The notes under the pieces: generated by a model | The model's input: the letters and a program-made list of their open reading frames with translations, nothing else | Told to the model about the DNA's origin: nothing | Database searches by the model: none | In this document: one piece after another, positions 6,734 to 13,149 of the stretch | Layout of the letters: each line of letters starts with the position of its first letter | Position numbering within the stretch: the first letter of the stretch is position 1 | IMG/VR virus record: IMGVR_UViG_3300047297_000063 | Location: 1 to 21,678 of that record | Direction: 5' to 3' (one strand) | Length of the DNA: 21,678 nt | Source of the DNA: a virus | Program-made: the position numbers and the translations under genes

Positions 6734-8428
6734 ATGTCTAAATACAAATCTAACCTAAACCCCATGTTCCGTAGCAAGTTTTCAGAGGATATTTTTAATC
6801 ATAAGTATCGGCACGAAGGTGCAGAAACGTGGGCTGCACTATCCAAGACACTTGTTGAGGATGTAATGTCTGTTGGGGGAGATGCAATTACTAAAGATGA
6901 TAAAGATACCCTAGAGAAGTATATCCGAGAACTTAAGTTCATTCCAGGTGGTCGTTATCTGTACTATGCAGGGCGTCCAAACAAGTTCTTTAACAACTGT
7001 TACTTATTGCGAGCAGAAGAAGATACTCGTCAGGATTGGGCTAACTTGTCTTGGAAATCTGAGTCTTGTCTTATGACAGGCGGTGGTATCGGTATCGACT
7101 ACTCTGTGTATCGTGCGGAAGGTACTCCAATTCAACGTACTGGTGGACAAGCTTCTGGCCCAATTCCCAAAATGAATATGATCAATGAGATTGGTCGCCG
7201 TGTTATGCAAGGTGGTTCTCGTCGGTCTGCTATCTATGCTTCTTTGAATTGGAAGCACGGGGATATTGAACAGTTCCTTAAAGCCAAGGATTGGGCAGAT
7301 ATGCCCGTTGGTAAAACAGGAAAGAGCATTTGGGACATTAAGCAAGACGATTTTAACTTCCCTGCCCCACTAGATATGACCAACATTTCTGTAAACTATG
7401 ATACCGAGTGGTTACTAAATTACTGGAAGACAGGTAAAGTTGGCAAGGTGTTTGAGCAGAATGTCCTTCAAGCTATGAAGACAGCAGAACCAGGGTTTTC
7501 ATTCAACTTCTTTGATAAAGAAAAAGAGACACTTCGTAATGCTTGTACAGAAGTTACATCAGAGGATGATAGTGATGTCTGTAACCTAGGTTCTTTGAAC
7601 TTTGGTCGTATCGAAAGTATTGATGAGCTTCGTGATGTAGTCCGTCTTGGTACTATGTTCCTAATCTGTGGTACACTCAAGGCAGAACTCCCTTATGAGC
7701 AGGTTTACCTAACTCGCGCTAAGAATCGTCGTCTAGGACTTGGATTCATGGGTGTACACGAGTGGCTCATTAAGAAAGGTTATGCTTATGAAGTAACACC
7801 TGAACTTCATCAGTGGTTGTCTGTTTATAAGGGTGTGTCTGATGAAGTAAGTAAGTCTTTTGCTGATCGACTGTCTGTCAGCCGTCCCGTAGCTAATCGT
7901 GCTATTGCACCAACAGGTTCTATTGGTATTCTTGCAGGCACTTCCACTGGCATTGAACCTATCTTTGCTGTTGCATACAAACGGCGTTATCTGAAGGGGA
8001 AGGATAAGTGGGCTTACCAGTATGTAGTTGATAGTGCTGCCCAAGAATTGATAGAGTTTTACGGGGCTGACCCAGAGAATGTAGAAAGCGCACTTGATTT
8101 GGCTGATGACTATGAACGTCGAATTAAGTTCCAAGCTGATGTTCAAGACTACGTGGACATGAGTATTAGTTCTACTATCAATTTGCCAGCTTGGGGAAGT
8201 AAGTTGAATAATGAAGATACTGTGAAAGACTTTGCTAATACTTTGGCATCGTATGCACATCGTCTTCGCGGTTTTACTTGTTACCCAGATGGTGCAAGGG
8301 GTGGACAACCTCTTACTTCTGTGCCATACTCAGAGGCGGTCGCTAAGTTAGGGGAAGAATTTTATGAACACGTTGAGACGCATGATATTTGCTCTATCTC
8401 AGGTACTGGTGGTTCCTGCGGTGTCTGA
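6734..8428 (+). CDS. nrdJ: Ribonucleotide reductase, class II (adenosylcobalamin-dependent) type
   Basis: This 564-residue reductase makes deoxyribonucleotides from ribonucleotides. Key residues are visible: NNCY (Cys89) and DVCNLGSLN (Cys283) as the redox pair, NACTE (Asn269, Cys271, Glu273) as the radical-site triad, the GGGIGIDY loop (116-123) and the PTGSIG phosphate-binding turn (393-398). The C-terminal cysteines (Cys553, Cys562) would carry electrons from a thioredoxin or glutaredoxin. I call class II because of overall likeness to marine phage NrdJ, lack of the C-terminal Tyr pair of class I, no ATP-cone, and no small-subunit gene in the window. Arginine codons are almost all CGN (1 of 30 is AGR). 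The stop overlaps the start of a GIY-YIG endonuclease gene. Confidence 0.88.
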   Translation: MSKYKSNLNPMFRSKFSEDIFNHKYRHEGAETWAALSKTLVEDVMSVGGDAITKDDKDTLEKYIRELKFIPGGRYLYYAGRPNKFFNNCYLLRAEEDTRQDWANLSWKSESCLMTGGGIGIDYSVYRAEGTPIQRTGGQASGPIPKMNMINEIGRRVMQGGSRRSAIYASLNWKHGDIEQFLKAKDWADMPVGKTGKSIWDIKQDDFNFPAPLDMTNISVNYDTEWLLNYWKTGKVGKVFEQNVLQAMKTAEPGFSFNFFDKEKETLRNACTEVTSEDDSDVCNLGSLNFGRIESIDELRDVVRLGTMFLICGTLKAELPYEQVYLTRAKNRRLGLGFMGVHEWLIKKGYAYEVTPELHQWLSVYKGVSDEVSKSFADRLSVSRPVANRAIAPTGSIGILAGTSTGIEPIFAVAYKRRYLKGKDKWAYQYVVDSAAQELIEFYGADPENVESALDLADDYERRIKFQADVQDYVDMSISSTINLPAWGSKLNNEDTVKDFANTLASYAHRLRGFTCYPDGARGGQPLTSVPYSEAVAKLGEEFYEHVETHDICSISGTGGSCGV

Positions 8429-8910
8429 TGCTGGTCTATAGGGCACACAATAAAAAGAATGGTAAGGTCTACATTGGCCTTACTACTCAGTCCCTAGAGA
8501 TCAGAAAAGCCTCGCATCTAAGGTCTGCAAAGAATGGTTCAGTTGCTCACTTTCACAAAGCAATTAGGAAACACGGGGAAGACTCTTTTGAGTGGTCTGT
8601 TGTAGATAAGGTAGAATCTTTAGAGGACTTGTACGAGCTTGAGAAGCAAACTATAAGTTCTTACAACACTTCTCAGACCTACAACATATCTTTTGGGGGA
8701 GAACACTCTGCTTATGGAATGAAACACACAGATGAAGTAAAAGTTTTGTGTGGGGAGTTTGCTAAGAGACGTTGGGATGGAAAACGTAGCGGAGATTTGT
8801 ACCCCAAAGAGGCCTTTCTGTGCAGAAGTTACAAAGAAGCAAAGTGTTTGTACGGAGTTCCCAAGACAACTTGGTACAGAAACAAAAGAAATATAGATAA
8901 TAAGGATTAG
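8428..8910 (+). CDS. GIY-YIG homing endonuclease
   Basis: This 160-residue protein is a GIY-YIG nuclease: LVYRAHNKKNGKVYIG at 2-17, catalytic Arg26 with His30 (EIRKASH), and catalytic Glu73 in YELEKQTI, then YNISFGGE (86-93). The C-terminal part (SYKEAKCLYGVPKTTWYRNKR) looks like the NUMOD/helix-turn-helix DNA-binding segment of homing enzymes. The start at ATG 8428 overlaps the reductase stop (TGATG), so its translation may depend on the reductase. Eight of ten arginines use AGA/AGG, against one of 30 in the reductase. It probably recognises the 3' end of intron-less nrd genes; that target is inferred. Confidence 0.88.
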   Translation: MLVYRAHNKKNGKVYIGLTTQSLEIRKASHLRSAKNGSVAHFHKAIRKHGEDSFEWSVVDKVESLEDLYELEKQTISSYNTSQTYNISFGGEHSAYGMKHTDEVKVLCGEFAKRRWDGKRSGDLYPKEAFLCRSYKEAKCLYGVPKTTWYRNKRNIDNKD

Positions 8911-9046
8911 CGTCTGACCTAGGCTTATGCCTAAACTGTGGATGTTACACAGTGAGTGGGATTGATCAACCACAAGGGAATTGGGATGGGTCACATTTAA
9001 CTGACCTAGGGTTATAGCGCCCCCTCGTCCTACCTATTACAGAATA
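8911..9046 (+). ncRNA. Hairpin-rich intergenic block, possible structured RNA
   Basis: Within about 110 bases there are four well-formed hairpins in series. They are TAGGC-TTAT-GCCTA (8920-8933), ACTGTG/CACAGT with a seven-base loop (8935-8953), GTGG/CCAC with an inner TTGATCAA (8956-8973), and GGTCA/TGACC (8989-9006). A weaker AGGG/CCCT pair (9008-9025) follows. A near-identical 17-base direct repeat begins at 8914 and 9001 (CTGACCTAGG then TTAT). One frame is open at 8904-9017 and contains two CxxC-like cysteines, but it has no start codon. It could be a structured RNA, a processing leader for the tRNA, or a leftover of the endonuclease insertion. It does not fit a tRNA or a cobalamin riboswitch that I can recognise. 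Confidence 0.35.
8914..9017 (+). repeat. Direct repeat pair flanking the hairpin block
   Basis: The 17-base stretches starting at 8914 and 9001 share CTGACCTAGG and TTAT and differ mainly at one G/C position and near the end. The copies begin 87 bases apart. The first copy contributes to the first hairpin; the second contributes to the last two. Confidence 0.5.
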
Positions 9047-9123
9047 CTACCACTAGCTCAACTGGATAGAGCAAGAGCCTTCTAAGCTCTAGGTTCCGTG
9101 TTCAACTCACGGGTGGTAGACCA
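9047..9123 (+). tRNA. tRNA-Arg (anticodon UCU)
   Basis: A full cloverleaf can be drawn. The acceptor CTACCAC (9047-9053) pairs with GTGGTAG (9113-9119). The D stem is GCTC/GAGC with GG in the loop. The anticodon stem AGAGC/GCTCT carries the loop CTTCTAA, giving anticodon TCT at 9081-9083. A five-base variable loop follows, then T stem CCGTG/CACGG with loop TTCAACT. The discriminator is A9120 and CCA is encoded at 9121-9123. It reads AGA and, by wobble, AGG, the arginine codons favoured by the two homing endonucleases here. Confidence 0.95.
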
Positions 9124-9142
9124 ACCAACACAAGGGGGTAAC

Positions 9143-9367
9143 GTGTACACAATTATTGGTCGTGAAGATTGTTTTTGGTGTAATGCTGCTATAGAACTGT
9201 TAGATGAGCCTTACGTTTATTATGATTACACAAGTCTTCCTGTTCTAAGTCTTTTGATGAAGAAGTGTGAAATGAAGACTGTGCCACAGATTTGGGACGG
9301 AGATAACTACATTGGTGGTTATGTAGAACTAGAGGCTTACCTTAAAGACAAAGAAAGTGAACTATGA
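9143..9367 (+). CDS. Glutaredoxin
   Basis: This 74-residue protein is a small thioredoxin-fold reductant. It has the active-site CxxC (CFWC) after the first strand (YTIIGRED), the cis-proline TVPQIW, and GGYVEL near the C-terminus, as in glutaredoxins. The start is GTG at 9143 with AAGGGGG four bases upstream. The open frame further upstream runs into the tRNA and is rejected. The gene lies two features after ribonucleotide reductase and could reduce its C-terminal cysteine pair. Its stop overlaps the PhoH start (ATGA). Confidence 0.88.
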   Translation: MYTIIGREDCFWCNAAIELLDEPYVYYDYTSLPVLSLLMKKCEMKTVPQIWDGDNYIGGYVELEAYLKDKESEL

Positions 9368-10077
9368 ACCTCAGTGATGATGAAGGCCAAGGCTCTCGTA
9401 AGTCTAAGCGTGTGACTAAGTACAAGAACGCTGACGTAAAACTTACTTCTGGTCTTGTTGCTAAGACACCTAAACAGCAAGACTTGATCAACGCCCTGAA
9501 GTCTAACACTCAGGTTTTTATTCTTGGGCCTGCTGGTACGGGGAAGACTTATGTTACAGCAACATATGCTGCTGACCTCTACACATTAAAGAAGATTGAC
9601 AAGATTGTTATCACAAGACCTATGGTGTCTGTAGGTAAAGAGCTAGGTTTCCTAAAAGGTGATCTACATGAAAAGACTATGCCTTGGGCCTTACCTGTCC
9701 TTGATGTGTTGGATAAACACTTGGGTAAGGCTACAGTAGAGATTGCTATCAAGAGTGGTAACATTGAAATGGCTCCCCTAGCTCTTATGCGTGGTAGGTC
9801 TTTCGAGAATGCCTTTATCATTGTTGACGAGACACAGAATATTACTACACACGAACTTAAAATGCTCTTGACAAGGGTTGGAGAGGGTTCTACTATCGTA
9901 CTCAATGGCGATGTTCAACAAAGCGATCTTAAAGAAGCTGATGGACTTACTAAAGTCATTCACCTCGCTAAGAAACATCTGCTTCCTGTCTCTATTGTAG
10001 AGTTTGGGGTAGAAGACATTATCAGATCGGACATTACGGCTCAATGGGTCAAAGTGTTTATGCAAGAAAAACTGTAG
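9364..10077 (+). CDS. phoH: PhoH-like ATPase
   Basis: This 237-residue P-loop ATPase has Walker A GPAGTGKT (55-62), ITRPMV (83-88), Walker B FIIVDETQN (151-159) and a GDVQQSD sensor segment (182-188), all typical of PhoH. Phage PhoH proteins are widespread in marine phages. The role is unproven; the bacterial relatives are linked to RNA metabolism or phosphate stress. The N-terminal 30 residues are basic and probably disordered. The start overlaps the glutaredoxin stop by four bases, so the two are coupled. Confidence 0.92.
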   Translation: MNLSDDEGQGSRKSKRVTKYKNADVKLTSGLVAKTPKQQDLINALKSNTQVFILGPAGTGKTYVTATYAADLYTLKKIDKIVITRPMVSVGKELGFLKGDLHEKTMPWALPVLDVLDKHLGKATVEIAIKSGNIEMAPLALMRGRSFENAFIIVDETQNITTHELKMLLTRVGEGSTIVLNGDVQQSDLKEADGLTKVIHLAKKHLLPVSIVEFGVEDIIRSDITAQWVKVFMQEKL

Positions 10078-10092
10078 GTTTAAGGAGAAACT

Positions 10093-10740
10093 ATGAGTAA
10101 TGTTAAATTCGTGAGTAGTATTGAAGCAGGAAGTAAGTGGCGGGCTTTGGTTCATCAACCATATGGTTCTGATCTTTCTCAAGGTGAATGTGTCACAGTA
10201 AATTCTTTTTTTACAAACGGAACTTTGCTCTTTTCAGACAATCGTAAGTCTTTATGGCATGGGAACGTACAAACTTGGAAAGAGTACTTTGAACCTTATG
10301 TAGAGGAAAAACCAATGAATGAAATTACAGTTGGAAGTAAGTGGGTAGCTAAGGAAGATCGCCCTCATGAAGCAAATATCCGTACAGGAACTGTAGTCAC
10401 TGTGGTAGAAGTGGATGACGTTGATATTACGTACTGCGAAGATGGAGATGAGTTATCTTGGTACGCTGATCCAAAGCTTTGGCACGATAACTTTGAACCT
10501 TATGTAGAGGTACAAGAAGGTTTTACTTTGGGTGACAACGTAAACAACCCATCCCACTACGGACAAGGTAAGATTGAGGCTATTGAATACATCTCTGACT
10601 TCCTCACTAAAGAGGAATACCAAGGTTACTTGCGTGGAAATATTGCTAAGTATCTGCACCGCTTCCCTTACAAGAATGGTATTGAAGACCTACGGAAAGC
10701 ACAATGGTACTTGGAACGTCTTATCCAAGAAGTAGAATAA
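10093..10740 (+). CDS. DUF3310 protein with two tandem SH3-like N-terminal modules
   Basis: This 215-residue protein ends in a DUF3310 domain (about 149-213: NNPSHYGQGKIEAIEYI, YLRGNIAKYLHRF, KAQWYLERL), the family that includes T7 gp1.7-type nucleotide kinases. Before it are two copies of a module of about 65 residues (about 9-71 and 77-140). Each begins with GSKW and ends with W...FEPYVE, resembling KOW/SH3-like barrels. The two ends also share a 21-base identical DNA segment, so the duplication may be recent. AAGGAG precedes the ATG. It is the last gene of the plus-strand arm, ending just before the hairpin terminator. Confidence 0.75.
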   Translation: MSNVKFVSSIEAGSKWRALVHQPYGSDLSQGECVTVNSFFTNGTLLFSDNRKSLWHGNVQTWKEYFEPYVEEKPMNEITVGSKWVAKEDRPHEANIRTGTVVTVVEVDDVDITYCEDGDELSWYADPKLWHDNFEPYVEVQEGFTLGDNVNNPSHYGQGKIEAIEYISDFLTKEEYQGYLRGNIAKYLHRFPYKNGIEDLRKAQWYLERLIQEVE

Positions 10741-10741
10741 C

Positions 10742-10780
10742 AAAAAGCCGCAAGCGTCCGTTGGGATACTTGCGGCTTTA
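10742..10780. terminator. Bidirectional terminator between convergent arms
   Basis: An 11-bp perfect stem, AAAGCCGCAAG (10744-10754) with CTTGCGGCTTT (10769-10779), is closed by a 14-base loop. On the minus strand it is followed directly by TTTTTG, a good U-tract; on the plus strand the run is weaker (CTTTACTATTT). It lies between converging gene sets, two bases after the last plus-strand gene, and 17 bases from the end of the minus-strand arm. Confidence 0.85.
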
Positions 10781-10797
10781 CTATTTGTATTTTATTG

Positions 10798-11187
10798 TTA
10801 TTTCTTACGAGAGAATAGGCTTCTGATGCTCCTACCAATCTCATGTGGGCTAGGCAGCAACCAACCAAGCACCAGTAACAGAATTACCCAAGGGTTAGTC
10901 TCATTGACAGTTACATTCTCTACTGATTCCGTCTTAACTCTGTTGGTGTCCGTAGATTGAAAAACTCTATCAGCAGTACCAAACTCTAGTCTTTGTTCAG
11001 TATTGTTTGTTGTCCCTAGGGTTTGTGTGTTAGTCTTACCAACTTGAGTGTTAGCCGCTACGTTAGTTCCCCTGCCCGTCAGAAGGCCCAGAGGACTTGT
11101 CCCGCAACTTGCTATACTGGTCAAGACCAAAAGCAGCAGTAGCAAACGTGAAGATGGGCCAAACAAGAATTTCAATAATTTTAGCAT
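10798..11187 (-). CDS. Spanin-like lipoprotein with C-terminal membrane helix (u-spanin candidate)
   Basis: This 129-residue protein starts with a basic and hydrophobic signal and a lipobox (TSIASC, Cys28), so it is probably an outer-membrane lipoprotein. Its middle is polar and Asn/Thr rich. Residues 98-112 (NPWVILLLVLGWLLP) form one membrane helix, followed by a basic tail (RSIRSLFSRKK) fitting the cytoplasm. This is the plan of unimolecular spanins such as T1 gp11, which join inner and outer membranes to finish lysis. Its first 125 bases lie within the preceding holin-like gene in another frame, similar to the Rz/Rz1 overlap. It is the last gene of the late operon. Confidence 0.7.
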   Translation of the reverse strand: MLKLLKFLFGPSSRLLLLLLVLTSIASCGTSPLGLLTGRGTNVAANTQVGKTNTQTLGTTNNTEQRLEFGTADRVFQSTDTNRVKTESVENVTVNETNPWVILLLVLGWLLPSPHEIGRSIRSLFSRKK

Positions 11188-11272
11188 CTTTTACCTCTAC
11201 GATATAGAATAACCATAGCAGAAGAATTACCGCTACTTCCCTCTTGAACGTCTTCTTCACAATTTGTCTCAT
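11063..11272 (-). CDS. Small membrane protein, holin candidate
   Basis: This 69-residue protein has a basic N-terminus (MRQIVKKTFKR), two hydrophobic segments (about 12-27 and 32-49) and a polar tail (KLRDKSSGPSDGQGN), a class II holin-like plan. It lies between lysozyme and the spanin candidate. Its ribosome-binding site (GAGG) lies in the end of the previous gene. The holin role is inferred from size and place; the neighbouring single-helix protein is the other candidate. Confidence 0.55.
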   Translation of the reverse strand: MRQIVKKTFKREVAVILLLWLFYIVEVKDAKIIEILVWPIFTFATAAFGLDQYSKLRDKSSGPSDGQGN

Positions 11273-11277
11273 AGGTT

Positions 11278-11532
11278 TTATTTACCTCTTTCGAGATGCT
11301 CTCTAATACCTTTGATATTCTCATCTATGCGGGCTAAAGTGATTGCTTGGCTCTGTACAACAGTCTCTAGGCTAGAAGTTCTAGCATCAAGACGAATGAT
11401 GTCTTCAGAGTTAGAATCAATATCATTTCTAAGGGAAGCTGCAAACCAGATGATAGCTACTGTTTGACAAGCAATAGCAAATACAAATGTTATAGGTACG
11501 CTCTTAGATAAGTGCCAAGGTTCATTAGGCAT
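11278..11532 (-). CDS. Single-helix membrane protein with coiled-coil tail
   Basis: This 84-residue protein has one membrane helix near its N-terminus (about 12-33, VPITFVFAIACQTVAIIWFAA) and then a heptad-like helical tail (residues 36-80, with RLDARTSSLETVV and LARIDENIKGI). It could be a holin, antiholin or inner-membrane spanin-like subunit. It overlaps the end of the lysozyme gene by eight bases and precedes the holin-like gene, so it is part of the lysis cassette. I cannot decide between these roles. Confidence 0.55.
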   Translation of the reverse strand: MPNEPWHLSKSVPITFVFAIACQTVAIIWFAASLRNDIDSNSEDIIRLDARTSSLETVVQSQAITLARIDENIKGIREHLERGK

Positions 11533-11965
11533 TGAACAACTCTCTCTCTTTTTTCCTACGTATGGTAAGACCTCTGAGTGTGACCATCTTACCCGTTTGT
11601 TTGTCCCTCTGTTTGTCCCACATTAGGAAGGCATCAGCAGCTCCCCTGTAGTCCCCCAAATTGAGCTTACGAAGCACTGTTGACTTAGAGAATGACCCAC
11701 CACCTATGTTAAAGATCAGAGAGCCTACAGCATCCCTCTGGTTCTGTGTGAGAGGTACTTTAACAAGACGATCAATAGTATCTTCTACCCAAGCTAAATC
11801 TTCTCTAAGGAACTGCTCCGCTTGGGTAACAGTAATAGTCATGTTAGGTTTAGCATTCTTAGTGTGACCCCAACCAATAGTCCAAACATCATTCTTTGTT
11901 GGTAGGTAAGAAGTCAACCTCAGTTGTTCATGCTCTTTAATTGCATCTACGTTTTTAATACGCAT
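11525..11965 (-). CDS. Phage lysozyme (glycoside hydrolase family 24-like endolysin)
   Basis: This 146-residue muramidase has the family signature: IKEHEQLRL (catalytic Glu at 13), VWTIGWGHT (27-35), LTQNQRDAVGSLIFNIGGGSF and a late FLMWDKQ segment. It cuts the glycan backbone of peptidoglycan. The segment between the catalytic Glu and TIGWGHT reads YLPTKND, with its Asp at 26 rather than the more usual earlier position. There is no signal peptide or SAR helix, so release needs a holin, and the following genes provide candidates. GGTGGG precedes the ATG. Confidence 0.9.
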   Translation of the reverse strand: MRIKNVDAIKEHEQLRLTSYLPTKNDVWTIGWGHTKNAKPNMTITVTQAEQFLREDLAWVEDTIDRLVKVPLTQNQRDAVGSLIFNIGGGSFSKSTVLRKLNLGDYRGAADAFLMWDKQRDKQTGKMVTLRGLTIRRKKERELFNA

Positions 11966-11975
11966 GGCTACCCAC

Positions 11976-12191
11976 CTATGCTTTGCTTGGATAAGGGTAA
12001 CGAGCCTTAATTTCTTCTACTTTAGCCAGCCATTCATCTTTGGTTGCTGATTTACGCTGATACTTGAAAAAAAGAGGGTCAGATTCTTTTTTATAAGCAA
12101 GTTCACGAAGGGCTTCTTGTTGGCTATACTCTTGTTCAAATACTTCAGTAGCTCTTTGTTGAGCAGTTTTGAGTTTGGATAGATCAATCAT
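11976..12191 (-). CDS. Small hypothetical tail-operon protein
   Basis: This 71-residue protein is largely helical (LKTAQQRATEVFEQEYSQQEALRELAYK) and ends with EWLAKVEEIKARYPYP. The pattern recalls small conserved proteins encoded after tail fibre genes in many siphoviruses, often labelled tail assembly or hypothetical. Its ATG overlaps the stop of the upstream gene by four bases. No catalytic or membrane features are visible. Confidence 0.6.
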   Translation of the reverse strand: MIDLSKLKTAQQRATEVFEQEYSQQEALRELAYKKESDPLFFKYQRKSATKDEWLAKVEEIKARYPYPSKA

Positions 12192-12478
12192 TGGGGCAAC
12201 TCCAAAAGGCCATCTACAGGATCAAGCAGAGGGGTAGGGAAACGGGCAGCATCAGATGCCTCTGCACCATGTGGGAGAAGCAAAGTCAAATGCAGGGTAT
12301 CACCAATACGTTCCACATCTGAGGCTAACCACATACAGTCCACTACCTCTTTCGGTAAAATTGCTCCATCAGGGATTACAGAGAAATCGTAAGCTGTACC
12401 ATTGATGGTTAGTGTGTCACCAGATTTGATAACTTCCAGAGTATCATCACGGCGTTGGGGAGAGAGTGTAATATTCAT
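12188..12478 (-). CDS. Small hypothetical tail-operon protein
   Basis: This 96-residue protein starts MNITLSPQRRDDTLEV and contains GDTLTINGTAYDFSVIPDGAILP, a beta-rich pattern, then CMWLASDVERIGDTLHLTLLLPHG. It follows the tail fibre gene with AAAGGAA as ribosome-binding site and is coupled to the next gene. Similar small beta proteins occur near tail fibres, where they may be fibre chaperones or virion components; nothing in the sequence settles this. Confidence 0.6.
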   Translation of the reverse strand: MNITLSPQRRDDTLEVIKSGDTLTINGTAYDFSVIPDGAILPKEVVDCMWLASDVERIGDTLHLTLLLPHGAEASDAARFPTPLLDPVDGLLELPQ

Positions 12479-12489
12479 TTTGTTTTCCT

Positions 12490-13149
12490 TTAGAACCAGC
12501 GACCAACGGCGATAATATCAATAGTTCCAGTTGCACCTGTAACAGCAGTCAAAAGTCGCGCTGTGGCTCCTGTTGTGCTACTTGAGACACTTCCTGCCCA
12601 GTGGCCCGTAGTTCCACCTAATCGCGTTGCACTTGCGGAAATTGCTGGGGCCACACTAAAGGTTGCTGGAAATGATGGTGAACTTACTGTAGAGGTGAAC
12701 ACGTTCCCAACAGCGATGCTTGCTGTAAGAGTTGGGGTGGTTAGCCAACAGATTAAAGTTCCGTCTGCAAACTTGATATAATCACCATTGGCGTTTGATC
12801 CCCTTTCAAGGATAGCACCAGTAGGTACGCCAGAGGTCTGAGATACAGTCCCAAGGATATTACCACGATAAAAAACTTGTGATCCACCAACAGTCAAGTT
12901 ATTAGCGTTTGCACTCCAAGTACCAGCCCCTTGGTCAAAAGAAAAGATGTTAATCCAAGCTGAGTTAGCAGCGTTTCTCATCTTCAGGATATTAGTAGTG
13001 GTATCATACCAGAACTGATAGGGGTAGCGTGTTGAGGGTTGTGTATCGCCCTCTGAGTTTGAGGCTAAGGCTTGAAGGGCATCGTTCAAATCTCCCCTAA
13101 ATGTTGGAAAGCCTTGATTGGCTATCTCGAAATTACTTTGAGTTGTCAT
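12490..13149 (-). CDS. Tail fibre / tip-attached fibre protein
   Basis: This 219-residue protein has an N-terminal attachment-type segment (FRGDLNDALQALASNS...YPYQFWYDTTTN, with W-N-I) and a Ser/Thr/Gly/Ala-rich C-terminal domain. The C-terminal half contains NGDYIKFADGTLICW and ends AVGRWF, a common phage fibre or receptor-binding end domain. It probably contributes to host recognition. Its ATG overlaps the stop of the J-like gene by four bases. Confidence 0.75.
   Translation of the reverse strand: MTTQSNFEIANQGFPTFRGDLNDALQALASNSEGDTQPSTRYPYQFWYDTTTNILKMRNAANSAWINIFSFDQGAGTWSANANNLTVGGSQVFYRGNILGTVSQTSGVPTGAILERGSNANGDYIKFADGTLICWLTTPTLTASIAVGNVFTSTVSSPSFPATFSVAPAISASATRLGGTTGHWAGSVSSSTTGATARLLTAVTGATGTIDIIAVGRWF

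Noticed and set aside
7733-8308. Long minus-strand open frame inside nrdJ
   Set aside because: It is the complement of a strongly conserved reductase gene and shows no recognisable domain.
8935-8973. Second tRNA gene
   Set aside because: The hairpin has a seven-base loop but no T at the position before the anticodon, no matching acceptor stem and no T arm.
8904-9017. Open frame with CLNCGC cysteines after the GIY-YIG gene, as a displaced C-terminal exon of nrdJ
   Set aside because: There is no start codon and no ribosome-binding site, and the reductase already ends with a plausible Cys-containing tail. I saw no group I intron core pairing around the GIY-YIG gene. The region is described as structured spacer instead.
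8911-9046. Cobalamin riboswitch beside the B12-dependent reductase
   Set aside because: It lies downstream of the reductase, and I do not find the conserved B12-box sequence or junction layout.
9098-9142. N-terminal extension of glutaredoxin
   Set aside because: It overlaps the tRNA. The GTG at 9143 has a strong ribosome-binding site and the family pattern begins there.
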